The notes under the pieces are model-generated. The model saw nothing but the letters and a program-made list of their open reading frames with translations. It was not told where the DNA came from and did no database searches. This document shows positions 1 to 10,699 of a DNA stretch of 64,000 bases, one piece after another (the stretch's first letter is position 1; each line of letters opens with the position of its first letter). The stretch comes from Bidens hawaiensis (taxonomy: Eukaryota; Streptophyta; Magnoliopsida; Asterales; Asteraceae): NCBI GenBank assembly GCA_021521415.1, contig JAIQDT010006437.1:1-64000 (forward strand). Reading direction: 5' to 3'. A program made the position numbers and the translations under genes.

Positions 1-1413
1 AAAACTTTGATTTTGAGGCACTCCTTGATCATGATTGTTCATTTGAGGTTGGAAGTTGTTGAAGTTGGGATTATAGTTGTTGTTGGGATTGTTGTTGAAG
101 TTGTTGTTGAAGTTGTTGGTGTTGAGTCTCTGTTGATATTGAGGCTGCTGTTGATATTGAGGCTGCTGATTTCTTGGTTGGTTCTGAAATTGGTTCACTT
201 GGAAGTTTCTTGGCATATTACATTCTCTTGCAAAATGACCAGGCTGTTGGCAATTGTAGCAAATGGCTTTTGATTTGTCAAAGCCAATTCTTTCATTTGG
301 TTCTGATAGAAGTGACCTACCAGTCCTGTTGTAAAGCCTCTTGCTTCTAAGAGCCAACATGGCTGCTTGCCACTTCAAATCCATGTCCTCCAAATCATCA
401 GCATCTATCTGCTCAAGATCATCTTGTACTACACTTGTGTGAATTAAATTCTTTGCCACAAATGCGTTATATGACTCAGTGAACATTGAAAGCAATGCCT
501 GTGTATCACTGCTTTGACCATTTCCACCATTAGTGTGAGGAACATTCCCACTTGCCATAGAGGCAGAATCAGTGTCATCAATCAATTGCACATTGAATCT
601 TTGCTGGTTTCCATGATTACTTGTGCTACTACCAACAAATGATTTTGGAGCATCAGTATTAAGTTCAACAGGTTCTTCAATAATAGGAATTTGCTGTTGA
701 CTCTTTGTAGTCAAATTACCCATAGGTGCAATCAATGCATTTGAAACATTGAAGCAGGGTCTTTCCTCCTTTATCATCTCATTCTCTATCAACTCTATCT
801 CAGCAGCTTAAAGAAAGCACACTACATCATCCAATTTTAGCTCATTGAAGTTGTGCTTTGTAAGGATGAACTTGCAGGCAGTATACCATTCCTTTGGCAT
901 AGAGTTGAGCAGCTTGGTATTGAGGTCAAAGTCAGTCATGACACAGTCTGTGGTTCTGAGATCATTTACAATTGCTAAAAACCTCTCCAGAATTGATTTC
1001 AACCTTTCTCCATCTTTATACTTAAATCTTTCTATTTGATGCTTCAATCTCTGCTTCTTGATGTTTTTGAGTTCAACATTTCCTTCAAACATTTCAAGTA
1101 TTGCATCATACATTGCCTTGGCATTGGGATGATGTGCAACCTTGGTAAGTATTTCCCAAGACAGACCTAGCTTCAACATAGCTAAAGCCTTGTCATCTAC
1201 CTTTCTCATCCTTTCTCTCACAGCAGCAGTTGCTGCCGGATTTGCACCTTCTTCAACTTCCCCTTGTGGACCATTCTTGATGGAGTTCCACATATCAACA
1301 TCATTATAGCAAACGGCTGATTCAAATAAGACCTTCCATTTTGTGAAATTTTCCTGTCCATACAGTCTAGGAATCTTGTTAGTAGACATCTCTTGTTCCT
1401 CGTAACCAGACAT
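1..1413 (-). pseudogene. Copia-type gag, partial at window edge
   Basis: This is the capsid and nucleocapsid protein of a Ty1/Copia retrotransposon. The frame starts at the ATG whose complement ends at 1413 (MSGYEEQEM) and runs off the window at base 1. The N-terminal 200 residues have the plant Copia gag pattern (RLYGQENFTKWK near the start, then W..I..GP). The C-terminal part carries one CCHC zinc knuckle (CYNCQQPGHFARECN, bases 220-261) followed by a long Asn/Gln/Pro-rich tail. A single in-frame TAA at 808-810, probably from a CAA codon, breaks an otherwise open frame of about 470 codons, so the copy is only lightly damaged. The primer-binding site and 5' LTR lie directly upstream in the same orientation; protease, integrase and RT would be left of base 1. 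Confidence 0.85.
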
Positions 1414-1703
1414 TTTGAGAAATTAAAAGTAGTTTCTTTGTAAAAACAGAGTTAAAAAATAATCAGATCTGAAAACCGATTGTTCAGATCTGAGGTGTCT
1501 GATGCGATAAGAACAAGATTTATATATAAAGATTAAAACTTTAATCAAAATAAGGAAGAGAAAACACCAAATGATTGTATATTTGGAAGAAAAATGAAGA
1601 ACAGAGCTGCTGACGTCACTTTTCAATGTAACAGTAGTCTGCTTACATCATTCTTCTTCAAATCTTCAATCAGCAACGATCTTTCCAAAATAGCAGCAAT
1701 CAA

Positions 1704-1715
1704 GCTCTGATACCA
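1704..1715 (-). other. Primer-binding site, initiator Met-tRNA
   Basis: On the minus strand this reads TGGTATCAGAGC, complementary to the 3' end of plant initiator methionine tRNA, the usual primer of Copia reverse transcription. It sits 6 nt inside the LTR end at 1722 and about 290 nt upstream of the gag start. Confidence 0.85.
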
Positions 1716-1721
1716 CTTTTC

Positions 1722-2931
1722 TGGTCCCTGATTTCAGCTAGATCTTACTTAATCATGTCATAACTCACACAAATAGATGTGTCAACAAGAGAGTTAATGA
1801 CGGGTTGCTATGTTTCGAAAGATGACCGTTTGTTAAAGGCGGAATAAATAACAAACATACGGTTGCTTAATCAGTATTCAAAGGTAACCAACACGAACAA
1901 GATTCACTCAAAAGATTTCCATTCATATAATCTTCATCATACAAATTGGATAATCGATTTAAGTTCTTGAAGGAGGGTTTATCCGTACTAAGATAAGACA
2001 GCCGTCACACACATAATATTCTTTTCTTAATTAATGTGTCTGTCTGCCTTGTCCTTATCCCGTTGTTGGCGGTGTGCCCTAAAACATTCTATTTATAGGC
2101 CTGCCACCCTAGGACAACTGTCATTCCTTCTAGAAACCCTAAATGTAAATACATATTCAAATTACATAATCAGAAAATATTCTAAGTGTAAAACAAGTCT
2201 TCCGGTTAGGCTTTGCATCAATCTTCATTTTCCGAGTATGCTGTGTACTCTGCCATCCTTCACAACTTGGTAACATAGAAGTGTGCCCGGGATCAGTTTC
2301 CGGGTAGACTTTACTTGAAGAGTATTTTACCAAGTAAAATACTTACCGGGTAGACTTCAGTCTTCTTGACTTTTCCAGACTTTGCCCAACAAACCTTTAC
2401 AAGCAACATTTTTCTTCAATTGTTCATTTCAACTCCTTGCTATAAAATAACTTATTAGTAAAGTGTACTCGGGAATACTGTTCCTTGCTAGAGTTGAACC
2501 TTGCCCGATGTTACTTAGAGATATTCCATTTATACATCAAGCTTGTTCGGACCACTATTATTAATAAATACCTTGCCCGGTCTTCCAATCACTTGGCTTC
2601 ATGGACTTGGTTAGCCAAAAGCTTACTCGAGAGTGAACTTTACTTGGCTATGAAAAACAGACTTGCTTGATAAAGTGAACCTTGCCCGGATTTACATAAA
2701 CTAGTGAACCTTGCCCGGCAATGCACTAATTTGCAAACCCTGCTCGGATATCCACTAAAGAAGACTTCTTGAAGATAACCTTGCCCGATAGACAAAATAT
2801 CGTACCCGGCTAAGTAAAAGCTTGCTCGGAGGTCTAAGGTGTGCCCGGATCCATACTTAGCGAATTCTAAGGAGGTTGAGAAGATTCAAATCTTCCATAT
2901 ACTTCATTTTGGTCAAATCTTTAACTCAACA
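1722..2931 (-). mobile_element. 5' LTR of the left-edge Copia element
   Basis: On the minus strand this 1,210-bp segment begins TGTTGAGTTAAAG and ends GGGACCA, just before the primer-binding site. The same sequence, about 1,203 bp and diverged, occurs in plus orientation at 62406-63608, which defines both ends. It contains about ten copies of a CCGGGCAAGG-like motif (plus-strand CCTTGCCCGG, roughly 2280-2850). The other LTR of this element is outside the window. Confidence 0.85.
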
Positions 2932-3346
2932 GCCATCAGTTTTATAATTTTATAAGGTTTTAATCTAAAAAAATAAATAAATAAATAGATGTTTGTATTA
3001 TGGGTTTTTGAAAGTGGTTTTTTCTTAATTAGTAATTCATAGATAAAGGAGGAATGTCATATACCCATTATCATTACATATCATTAGCATTCTATAATTC
3101 ATGGTTACTCTCTGAAAAGAAAAGACAACATTTTAGTTTAATTTTAGGCGAAAAAAAACAAATAAATAATAATAACACTTACAACAATTCTTAGATTAAT
3201 ACATGAATTAAATTCAGTAGTATGAAAAATAAATATATATATATATATAAATAATTAAGATAAATAACCAACCGACGTTAAGATTATGATCTAGATCGTT
3301 AGTAAGATTGATAGCAATGAAAAGATATAAAGTTTCTTGCGTAACA
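2932..3346. other. AT-rich spacer, nothing recognised
   Basis: AT-rich sequence with a short TA microsatellite near 3232-3250 and no coding frame that I can support. It separates the left-edge Copia LTR from the remnant of a Gypsy 3' end. Confidence 0.5.
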
Positions 3347-3806
3347 AATCTCGAGGACGAGATTTAAATAAAGGTGAGAAGAATGTAACACTCATCAAAA
3401 ATTCGTGACAAGTTGCCTACTTTTAAAACTTGAAGGGTCAAAGTATACTATATATTCAACATAATAAGAGGATGTAAACATACGGTATTACGGTGTGTTT
3501 ATATTTGAAAAATTATTAGACATGTGTTTGGTAAAAGTAACAATCGCTAAAGTGTCATACGTTTAAGCAAACATTATAAATTAACAATTTATAACTCATC
3601 AAATGATTGTTTAATTTACATATTATGACGTTATAATTTATCAAATGACAGTTTTAATTTATATGGATAGGGGTGGGTTATAATAAAAAGAAATAGTTTT
3701 CTAGGAAGAGTAAGAATAAATCTAAGCCCTTGGATCTATGATCTAGTGGTTAAGACTGGTAGTTTTTAAAATACCAAATAGTTTCCTAGGATCAACACCA
3801 AACCAA
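3347..3806 (+). mobile_element. Gypsy 3' end and left piece of its LTR
   Basis: The stretch TCTCGAGGACGAGATTT followed by the purine tract AAGGTGAGAAGAA and then TGTAACACTC at 3384 is the typical 3' end of a Del/Tekay-like Gypsy element: pol end, polypurine tract, LTR start. The LTR is cut at 3806 by the Tat-type element. The segment 8313-9222, which ends GGGTGTGACA, is probably its other part, giving an LTR of about 1.3 kb. The joining of the two pieces is inference because no target duplication flanks the insertion. Confidence 0.5.
3739..3799 (+). other. Possible tRNA-derived SINE head (A and B boxes)
   Basis: TGATCTAGTGGTTAAG (3739-3754) resembles a Pol III A box and AGGATCAACACC (3788-3799) a B box, about 34 bp apart as in tRNA-derived SINEs. 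No tail or target duplication can be seen because the Tat element starts at 3807. Weak call. Confidence 0.25.
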
Positions 3807-4253
3807 TGGGGATTGGACAACACATAAAGGACGGTACAAACAGTACGACCACGTCCTTGTCAAAAGGCCATGATGCCCACCAACTTCCACCAACCACCAC
3901 GACCGCACGAGTGGAGAATGTTATTGGTGGAAAACTTGACAATATGGTTGGTCACACTCTCTCTCCTCCGGCTATAAATACCAGTAAACCTCCAAATGGT
4001 AAAGGATATACTTTCTCCTACTATCACTATCAAATTATACTACTTCATACTATCAAGTACTGATTCTCACGCCGGAGGGTGGTTACGAGAGAATCCCCCC
4101 CCCCCCTATTCCTCGTAACGAGCTCACGGTGTTCTGTTTTGCAGGTTACACTTGTCTGCGCAAAGAAGGTTTTATAACCCATCGTGTAGAATACTTAACC
4201 ATAACCCTCGGACTAACGTGTTAGACCTTGAGGGGTGAATTCGTGTTTCTTCA
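3807..4253 (+). repeat. 5' LTR of the Tat-type element
   Basis: Starts TGGGGATTGGACAACAC and ends TTTCTTCA, matching 7865-8312. It contains a TATA-like CTATAAATACC near 4030 with a C homopolymer downstream (about 4096-4107). The small ORFs read from this LTR are accidental. Confidence 0.85.
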
Positions 4254-4254
4254 T

Positions 4255-4270
4255 TGGCACCATCCGTGCA
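4255..4270 (+). other. Primer-binding site of the Tat-type element
   Basis: TGGCACCATCCGTGCA begins one base after the LTR end and has the TGG start expected for pairing with a tRNA CCA end. I cannot name the tRNA with confidence. Confidence 0.55.
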
Positions 4271-4454
4271 TATAGCTAGAACAGTAACTCACTCCGTTCT
4301 TGACTCAGATGAGTGGCAAGACTACACCGAAGAAGGTTGGCTAGAAGGAAACATTGAAAATCTAGACGTACAGGATACGGGCGGAGGTCTTCTAAATGCC
4401 TCCACTGTTCATCCTACCGTCACGGATAAATAAAAAACACGTTCCAAGGCAACC

Positions 4455-5829
4455 ATGCCGCCAGACATCATGGCGTGGCTCGAGGCAGAACAGCAAAAAC
4501 TAAGAGACAAAGTACAAGAAAAAATGGCGTCCGTTTTGAAACCTAGATCACTGTTTGATACAGCTTCTAGTAGCAACGAAGAAGAGGAATCTGAAGAAAA
4601 CTCAACACCGGCTCGTGCGAAAACACCATTCGCCAAAACACCTCCTGCTAAGCAAAACAACAAAGTAGGAGATAAGTCTCAGCGGTCGAACCTAAAGGCA
4701 GACTCACGCCTAGACGACCCCGACTATGAAGAAAGCTGGAAAGGACCAGACGCCAAGAAATTAGTAAAGTACCACCCAGAAGCGGTGGTTGATTTTTCCA
4801 AACCATATCGGCCAACAACATCAGCGGGAAAATCAAAGTTTGTAGCAAGAATAGCCGAAGCAGAGCTACCAGAAAATCCCAAAATCCCACCAACGGTGGG
4901 CCAGTATGATGGTATCTCATATCCAGATGATCACTTGCAAACCTTCACAGCTGCGGCTTTAGTATCAGGGTGGACCATGCCGTTATGGTGCCACATCTTT
5001 ACGCTAACCCTAGTGGGAGCCGCTAGAGCATGGTTTGAAAGGTTGCCAGATGGCCAAATTACAAGCTGGGAAGACCTAGCAAAAAAGTTCACTCAACAGT
5101 TTAGCCAGCAACGGCGACACATCAGTGAACCAGCGGACATTTTGAATGTCGTCAGAAAAGATAACGAAACGCTTGAAGATTTCATCACACGATTTAACCA
5201 AGAAGGCCTAAACATCGGCGGCGTAAGTGAAGAACTTCTGCGGGCAGCCTTTCGCCAAAACGTAAAGTGTGACGATCTTATATGTAACCTTATGGGCAGA
5301 GATGGCATGCCGCAACGATGGGACTATGTTATGACCGCGGCCAAAAGGTACGCGCGAATGGAAAAAAGTTTGGGAAAAGAATGACGCTAGAAACGACATT
5401 AATAGGGCCCGCCAGGGCAAAAGAATGACCTCCGTATGGTCAAGGTTGAACAGCGATAGAGAGTCCACATTCGACCCATCCAAAACAAGACAAAAAGGTC
5501 AGTCGGGTACGCCCCAAACGAACGCATCCAGGTGGACTCCGCTGACAAAAAGTCCAGCCCATATAATGTACAACGAAGGGATCCAGCTGAAGAAACCGGC
5601 ACCAGTCAAACAGGGGCCGAGCAAATATATGAAAAGTTATTGCAACTTTCATGAACAACATGGCCATACGACAAACCAGTGTATCAATTTGAGAGACGCG
5701 ATCGAAGAATGCATCAAAAATGGCAAATTGGATCACCTTGTCAAAAACATACGAGGAAAGTGCATACGCCCACCCCAAGAGATGGCGGAAAACCGGAAAA
5801 GAAGATCAAGGATCTACACGCCAATATGA
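4455..5829 (+). pseudogene. Tat-type gag with a frameshift
   Basis: Capsid protein of the Tat-type element. The first frame (4455-5384, 309 aa) begins MPPDIMAWLEAEQQ, has an acidic low-complexity stretch at residues 36-60, and then the retrotransposon gag domain (PDDHLQTFTAAAL, GAARAWFERLP, EDFITRFNQE) at about residues 150-290. A frameshift between 5384 and 5425 moves the C-terminal part into another frame, where the degenerate knuckle YCNFHEQHGHTTNQC and the motif GKLDHLVKNIRGK, typical of Tat gag ends, are found. Protease follows directly. The protein cannot be made as one chain. Confidence 0.8.
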
Positions 5830-5838
5830 TCTTAAGCA

Positions 5839-6281
5839 ATATTCAAAACAAGAAAAGAAAAACAGAATGGGCGCCATGGAAAGAAGAACAAGTCATTTTC
5901 CCAAGAGTAAGAGGAGGGGCGAACAAAAGAGCACCCTTAGTGATCACAGCCGTGTTCGGTAACTACAGAACGCCGCGTTTCTTTGTCGAAACGGGGGCAA
6001 CATCCAACATCATGTACCGCCAGTGTTTTGACCTGGTAGACGAAGAAGACAAACGTCGGTTGACAGCAGTTAACGCTCCAATCACGGGGTTCAACCAAAG
6101 TATTGCATACCCGCTGGGGCAGCTGACATTCCCAGTCGAGCTAAGTGATGGGCTCCATTCACGAATGGAAGACGTCGACTTCCTAGTAATGGAGACCCCC
6201 CACCCACAATATGATATAATCTTGGGGAGAGAGGCCATTGGTGATTTCAACGCTACCCCGCGTCAACAACACATGGGATAG
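5839..6281 (+). pseudogene. Tat-type aspartic protease region
   Basis: Retroviral-type aspartic protease of the Tat-type element, in a frame different from gag. The active-site motif reads VETGATSNIMY where Tat elements normally have a D at the second position (VDTG), so the catalytic Asp is replaced by Glu. The second conserved block is YDIILGRE near the end. The frame closes at 6279-6281, before RT begins in another frame. The combination of a lost catalytic residue and frameshifts means this copy is dead. Confidence 0.75.
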
Positions 6282-6310
6282 TAGGGATACCAACCCCGAC
6301 CGAGATAGCA

Positions 6311-7850
6311 ATGATCCACGCCAACAAAGAGTGTGACATGGTGGAGAGAAAAACACCACCACAAAAGACACTTAAACTCGGTAAAACCAGAGAAATAGAA
6401 AAGTGGATACTCAACAAAAAATTCCTGGAGCAAAGGATAACCATTGGATCAACCATCTCCGAGGAAGCACGGGCGGCACTCAAAAGCCTGTTGGTCAAAA
6501 ACATTGATGTCTTCGCCTGGACTCCGGCGGATATGACAGGGGTCCCAAGAAGCAAAGCGGAACACGAGTTAAAGGTTAACCCAACCTTCGTTCCGGTGGT
6601 ACAGAAGCGGAGAAAGATGGGACCAGAACAAGCAAAAGCCTGTGATGAACAAGTTCAGCAATTAATTGATGCGGGTATAATCAAAGAAATTCAGTACCAA
6701 ACATGGGTAGCCAACCCAGTAATGGTACCCAAAGCAAATGGACAATGGCGCATGTGCATTGACTTCAAAGACCTCAACAAGGTGTGTCCCAAATACTGTT
6801 ACCCACTGCCAGAAATCGACCTTAAAGTCGACACACTGGTACCCTTTCAGTTCAAATGCTTTCTAGACGCCTATAAAGGATATCACCAGATCCACATGGC
6901 GGCAAAAGACCAAGACAAAACGGCGTTCAGAAACAAACAGCGGAACATATTGTTATAAAATGATGCCATTTGGCCTCAAGAACGTCGGGTCTACTTTCCA
7001 AAGACTGATGGACAAAGAGTTCAAACCTCAAATTGGAAGAAATTTGGAAGTCTACATGGACGATTTGGTTATCAAAAGTAAGGCGAAAGGAACCATGTTA
7101 GAGGATATCGAGGAGACCTTTGAAACTCTAAGGTCAATTAGCATGAAGCTTAACCCAGGAAAATGTTCCTTCGGCATGGAGGAAGGAAAATTCCTGGGAG
7201 TAATTGTGATGAATGGTGGCTTCAAAGCCAATCCAGAAAAGTTGGAAGCCGTGCGAAAAATGTCGTCGCCGAAATCGGTCAAGCAAGTGCAAACACTTAA
7301 CGGCCGATTACTCGCATTGAACAGATTTTTATCTAGTCATGCGGAAAAATCATTCCCGTTCATCTCAACCTTGAGAAACTGCCTCAAGAAATCTCAGTTC
7401 CGGTGGACGGAAGAAGCAGAAACAGCATTCCAAGAAATCAAGTCGCGCTTAGAAGAGTTACCAACGCTCACAGCTCCTAAAACTGGAGAACCGCTACTAG
7501 TATACCTAGCAGCATCAGAAAGGACAGTCAGCGCAGTCTTGATGGTGGAAAGAAGCGGTATTCAAACGCCCATTTATTACATAAGTCACACCCTGGCAGA
7601 CGCAGAAACAAGATACTCCACTTTGGAAAAGTTAGTCTTATTCTGGGTCCAGACAGCGCGGCGATTGAGAAGCTACTTCCAAGGCCATCTGATACATGTC
7701 CTCACCAACTTTCATTTACAAAATGTTTTAAGCAAGCCAGAATTTTCTGGAAGGCTCGAAAAATGGGCAATATAATTGGGAGAACACCCCATCGAATATA
7801 AACCAAGGCCAGCAATCAAAGGCCATGTTTTGGCCGATTTCATCGCATAA
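6311..7850 (+). pseudogene. Tat-type reverse transcriptase and RNase H
   Basis: Reverse transcriptase and RNase H of the Tat-type element. The first part (6311-6958) has VFAWTPADMTGVPR, the RT block QWRMCIDFKDLNKVCPK, and ends in a stop. After a one-base frameshift the second part (6960-7775) starts MMPFGLKNV and contains the catalytic YMDDLVIKS (about 7050). RNase H follows (LLVYLAASERTVSAVL, ETRYSTLEK, KPEFSGRLEKWAI). Two further TAA/TAG stops occur before GHVLADFIA at about 7850. The second RNase H and integrase that belong downstream are missing. The RNase H catalytic Asp appears altered (LAAS where LAVS/LSVS-type sequence occurs in the family, so this may be normal for Tat). Confidence 0.85.
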
Positions 7851-7864
7851 ATCCCTCAAGAAAA

Positions 7865-8312
7865 TGAGGAATTGGACAGCACATAAAGGACGGTACAAAC
7901 AGTACGACCACGTCCTTGTCAAAAGGCCATGATGCCCACCAACTTCCACCGACCACCACGACCACACGAGTGCAGAATGTTATTGGTGGAAAACCTGACA
8001 AGGTGGTTGGTCACACTCTCTCTCCTCCGGCTATAAATACCAGTAAACCTCCAAATGGTAAAGGATATACTTTCTCCTACTATCACTATCAAATTATACT
8101 ACTTCGTACTATCAAGTACTTATTCTCACGCCGAATGGTGGTTACAAGAGAATCCCCCCCCCCCCATTCCTCGTAACGAGCTCACAGTGTTCTGTTTAGC
8201 AGGTTACACTTGTTTGCGCCAAGAAGATTTTATAACCCATCGTGTAGAATACTTAACCATAACTCTCGGACTAACGTGTTAGACCTTGAGGGGGTGGATT
8301 CGTGTTTCTTCA
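7865..8312 (+). repeat. 3' LTR of the Tat-type element
   Basis: Starts TGAGGAATTGGACAGCAC and ends TTTCTTCA, matching 3807-4253 with about 20 differences. The preceding sequence CCCTCAAGAAAA is a poor polypurine tract, which fits an internal deletion that removed the normal 3' end. Confidence 0.85.
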
Positions 8313-9222
8313 TTTCATAATCTCAGTTCACATAAAATGCAAATATTTAGCAAATAAGAAAAACGATAGAAATAGGAAAAGAAGAAAACATATATAGAGA
8401 AAAATAATGGTGATTAGAAGTGTTGCCGTTGTAAGTGGTGATAGTAATAAGCACAGGTCATGTATAGTCTAGCCAAGTTATCTTCATATACAAGGTGAAT
8501 ACGCTAAATCTTTTTATATCGTGAGTACGCCCAACCTTTTTAATATCATGCATATATGTATTTTTATTAAAGTATTTACTCTTTAGATTATGGAAGGTTA
8601 TCCATGTGTAAAGAGTTAGAAAATAATTTACATGAGGGTTGGTTCAAATCCTCTAAAACGTTTTGATACAAGGTAGTATTAGACACTCAGGCTAAAATAC
8701 ACATGTGTCTGGATCCTTACATATATGTACTGTAGTGGGCACACTATAGTCATACTGACCATGGGGCGCGTAACCGTCCTTGAAGTGGATTGTGCGTATG
8801 TTTAGTTCCGATGAGATGAGATTGAGACCCACTGAGTCGTTGAACACTATTGGTGTTGTGTCATAACGAATTGTTAAAACCTTTTATTGAGTCAACGTTA
8901 TTCACCAGCATATAGTTGATGTATTTTTAAAAGTGTTTTCAGGTAACCAGGAGTAAAGATTAGAAGTGGATATGCGAGTAGAAATAGAAGATCGGATGAC
9001 ATAGAATACAACTGATGGCTCAGCAAATTTTGTAAACGAAGCATACAAACTTGTTTATAATGCGAGTAGTTTTGTAAAACAAAAGGGTATTTAATTCCCT
9101 ATGTTATGAAAATATATTTTATTTTATTAAATATTTTCTGCTACGTAACCAAACTTTGATAAATTGACAGAACCGGTACCAACTATTGGTCACACGGCTA
9201 GGCCCTGAGGCCGGGTGTGACA
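8313..9222 (+). mobile_element. Right piece of an old Gypsy LTR
   Basis: Non-coding sequence that ends GGCCGGGTGTGACA and contains TTTCAGGTAACCAGGAG (about 8937), a phrase that recurs in inverted form at 14665-14675. Both facts suggest an LTR of a Del/Tekay-like element. It probably continues the LTR that starts at 3384. Confidence 0.5.
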
Positions 9223-9800
9223 TTAATGGTAATAGAGGAATTAGGGTTAATTAGGGGAAGATGACGTGGAGAAACGGGGCCAGCAGAAGCAAACGATTGA
9301 GGAGATAGGTCAAGAAGAATCATGATTTATTGGTTAAATTCGGGAAGCTGCCATCGCAGCGCCACCGAAGAGACTCTCCGGAAGTGGTCGGCCCCTTGTC
9401 ATTGTAGAATGGGTAGGGTCGCCGGAAACCTAGCAGTCGGTGTCGTCACTTCATATCGGTGGTGGTTGTTGAGACGGGTGTTGACGATGGTTGTGTTCTG
9501 CGGGAGAAGAAATGAGGGGAGGGAGTGGGGGGGAGAAGAGAGAGAAGAGTTTTATTTTATATGTTAGTTTACTTACTAATATCTCTTTTTTAAATTAGAT
9601 ATGTAAAATGACCAATTTACCCTTATATGCACGACACATGATCTTACCTGACGAGAAAAACTAAATAAGTTATGACCAAAGGATAAATAGTGTAGCCTTT
9701 GAAAACATAAAGTATAACTCAAATCAATTTTAAAGATTAAAGACAATCGGTAAAATTTGATATAAAGATAAAAGAATGAAATTTTGTACTTGTGTCTTAT
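9223..9800 (-). mobile_element. Non-autonomous DNA element, copy 1
   Basis: The segment 9586-9790, read on the minus strand, matches the plus-strand segment 13632-13790 (phrases such as TACTTTATGTTTTCAAA and TTGTCCTTT-like words), and AAATGACCAATTT..CC occurs here at 9605 and again at 14352. Two copies in opposite orientation, each with a GC-richer gene-like core (here CCGGAAGTGGTCGGCC, GTCGCCGGAAACC), fit a Mutator-like or Pack-type element. Exact ends are not resolved. Confidence 0.4.
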
Positions 9801-10690
9801 TTATTTTTATGATTCTTTCTGTTTTAATATTATAACAAATGCTGATCATTAATGAAGTGATAAATTCTGATTAAAGGAAAAGTGCTTTATACATTGTTTT
9901 TTTTAACTTCTATGCTCTTATTATTAAGTTTAAATATTTTTTCTATGTTTTGTGGCATGTGATGTTACAAACTGTTTTTGTAATTTTGATGTTTTTGATA
10001 CAATGCTTATGGGTTTAATATTTGTATCGATGCTTAACGTAAATTTTTTTATTATGTCTTCTATATATTCTCTCTCTCTCTACAATAGATGTTTTAAACT
10101 ATAAATTGTGCTTACATTTAATTTATTCAATACATTTGGTGTTAATTAGATGTATGAGTTTTAGTTTATATATTTAACAAATTTATATAAACGACTAAAT
10201 GTAACACATTACATAAGACTACAAAGACTGAAACATACCTCCTATTTCACATCATAAGCGCCTTACCACATCGTCAAAGTGAGAATACCAATAAACAAAC
10301 ATATAATATAAATAATAATATCGAATAAACATGTTAACTTTCATTTATTATACTTACCAAATATAAAAAATATATAAGGCCATGAGCTATACTTTAACTC
10401 ATTTTAACTTTACATAAGCACAACATTACTTATTTTTCTCCCTTTCATTTTATCTCACCCAAAGGAAATGGTTTAATTTTTTTTAACTTCATCTCACTCC
10501 TATTAATTGTTAATTTAATATATTGTTCTTTGCCTTTTAACACGTTAAAAGCATAATTCAAGGCCTCTTTTTAACAAATTTAACACAAGTGGGGAATGGT
10601 TTAATCCATCTTTAAAATGTAATTAACTTATGTTAGGGTTAGAGTATACTTCATGGCCTAATTTTGGTATGTTATCAATTTACTGTGTCA
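9801..10690. other. AT-rich spacer, nothing recognised
   Basis: Low-complexity AT-rich DNA with short CT and TA runs (for example near 10070). No gene, no clear repeat boundary. Confidence 0.5.
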
Positions 10691-10699
10691 TTTATTATA
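10691..10699. repeat. Target-site duplication TTTATTATA, left copy
   Basis: Identical to 11621-11629, immediately outside the inverted repeats of the Mutator-like element. Confidence 0.85.

Larger units (their letters stand above)
3807..8312 (+). mobile_element. Shortened Tat-type Ty3/Gypsy retrotransposon
   Basis: A 4.5-kb element bounded by two LTRs (447 and 448 bp, both TG...CA). The order is LTR, primer-binding site, gag, protease, RT, RNase H, LTR. RT wording (VFAWTPADMTG, YMDDLV) and the RNase H end (GHVLADFIA) are typical of the Tat/Retand lineage. The second RNase H domain and the integrase of this lineage are absent, and the frame runs straight into the 3' LTR. The two LTRs differ at about 20 positions by eye (near 4.5%), so the insertion is old. 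No target-site duplication is visible (left flank ..AACCAA, right flank TTTCAT..). Confidence 0.85.

Noticed and set aside
7..273. Plus-strand Val/Leu-rich ORF at the left edge
   Set aside because: It is the shadow of the Asn/Gln-rich tail of the minus-strand Copia gag.
9322..9567. Trp/Arg-rich ORF
   Set aside because: Lies in a GC-rich core of a non-autonomous element, with no domain.
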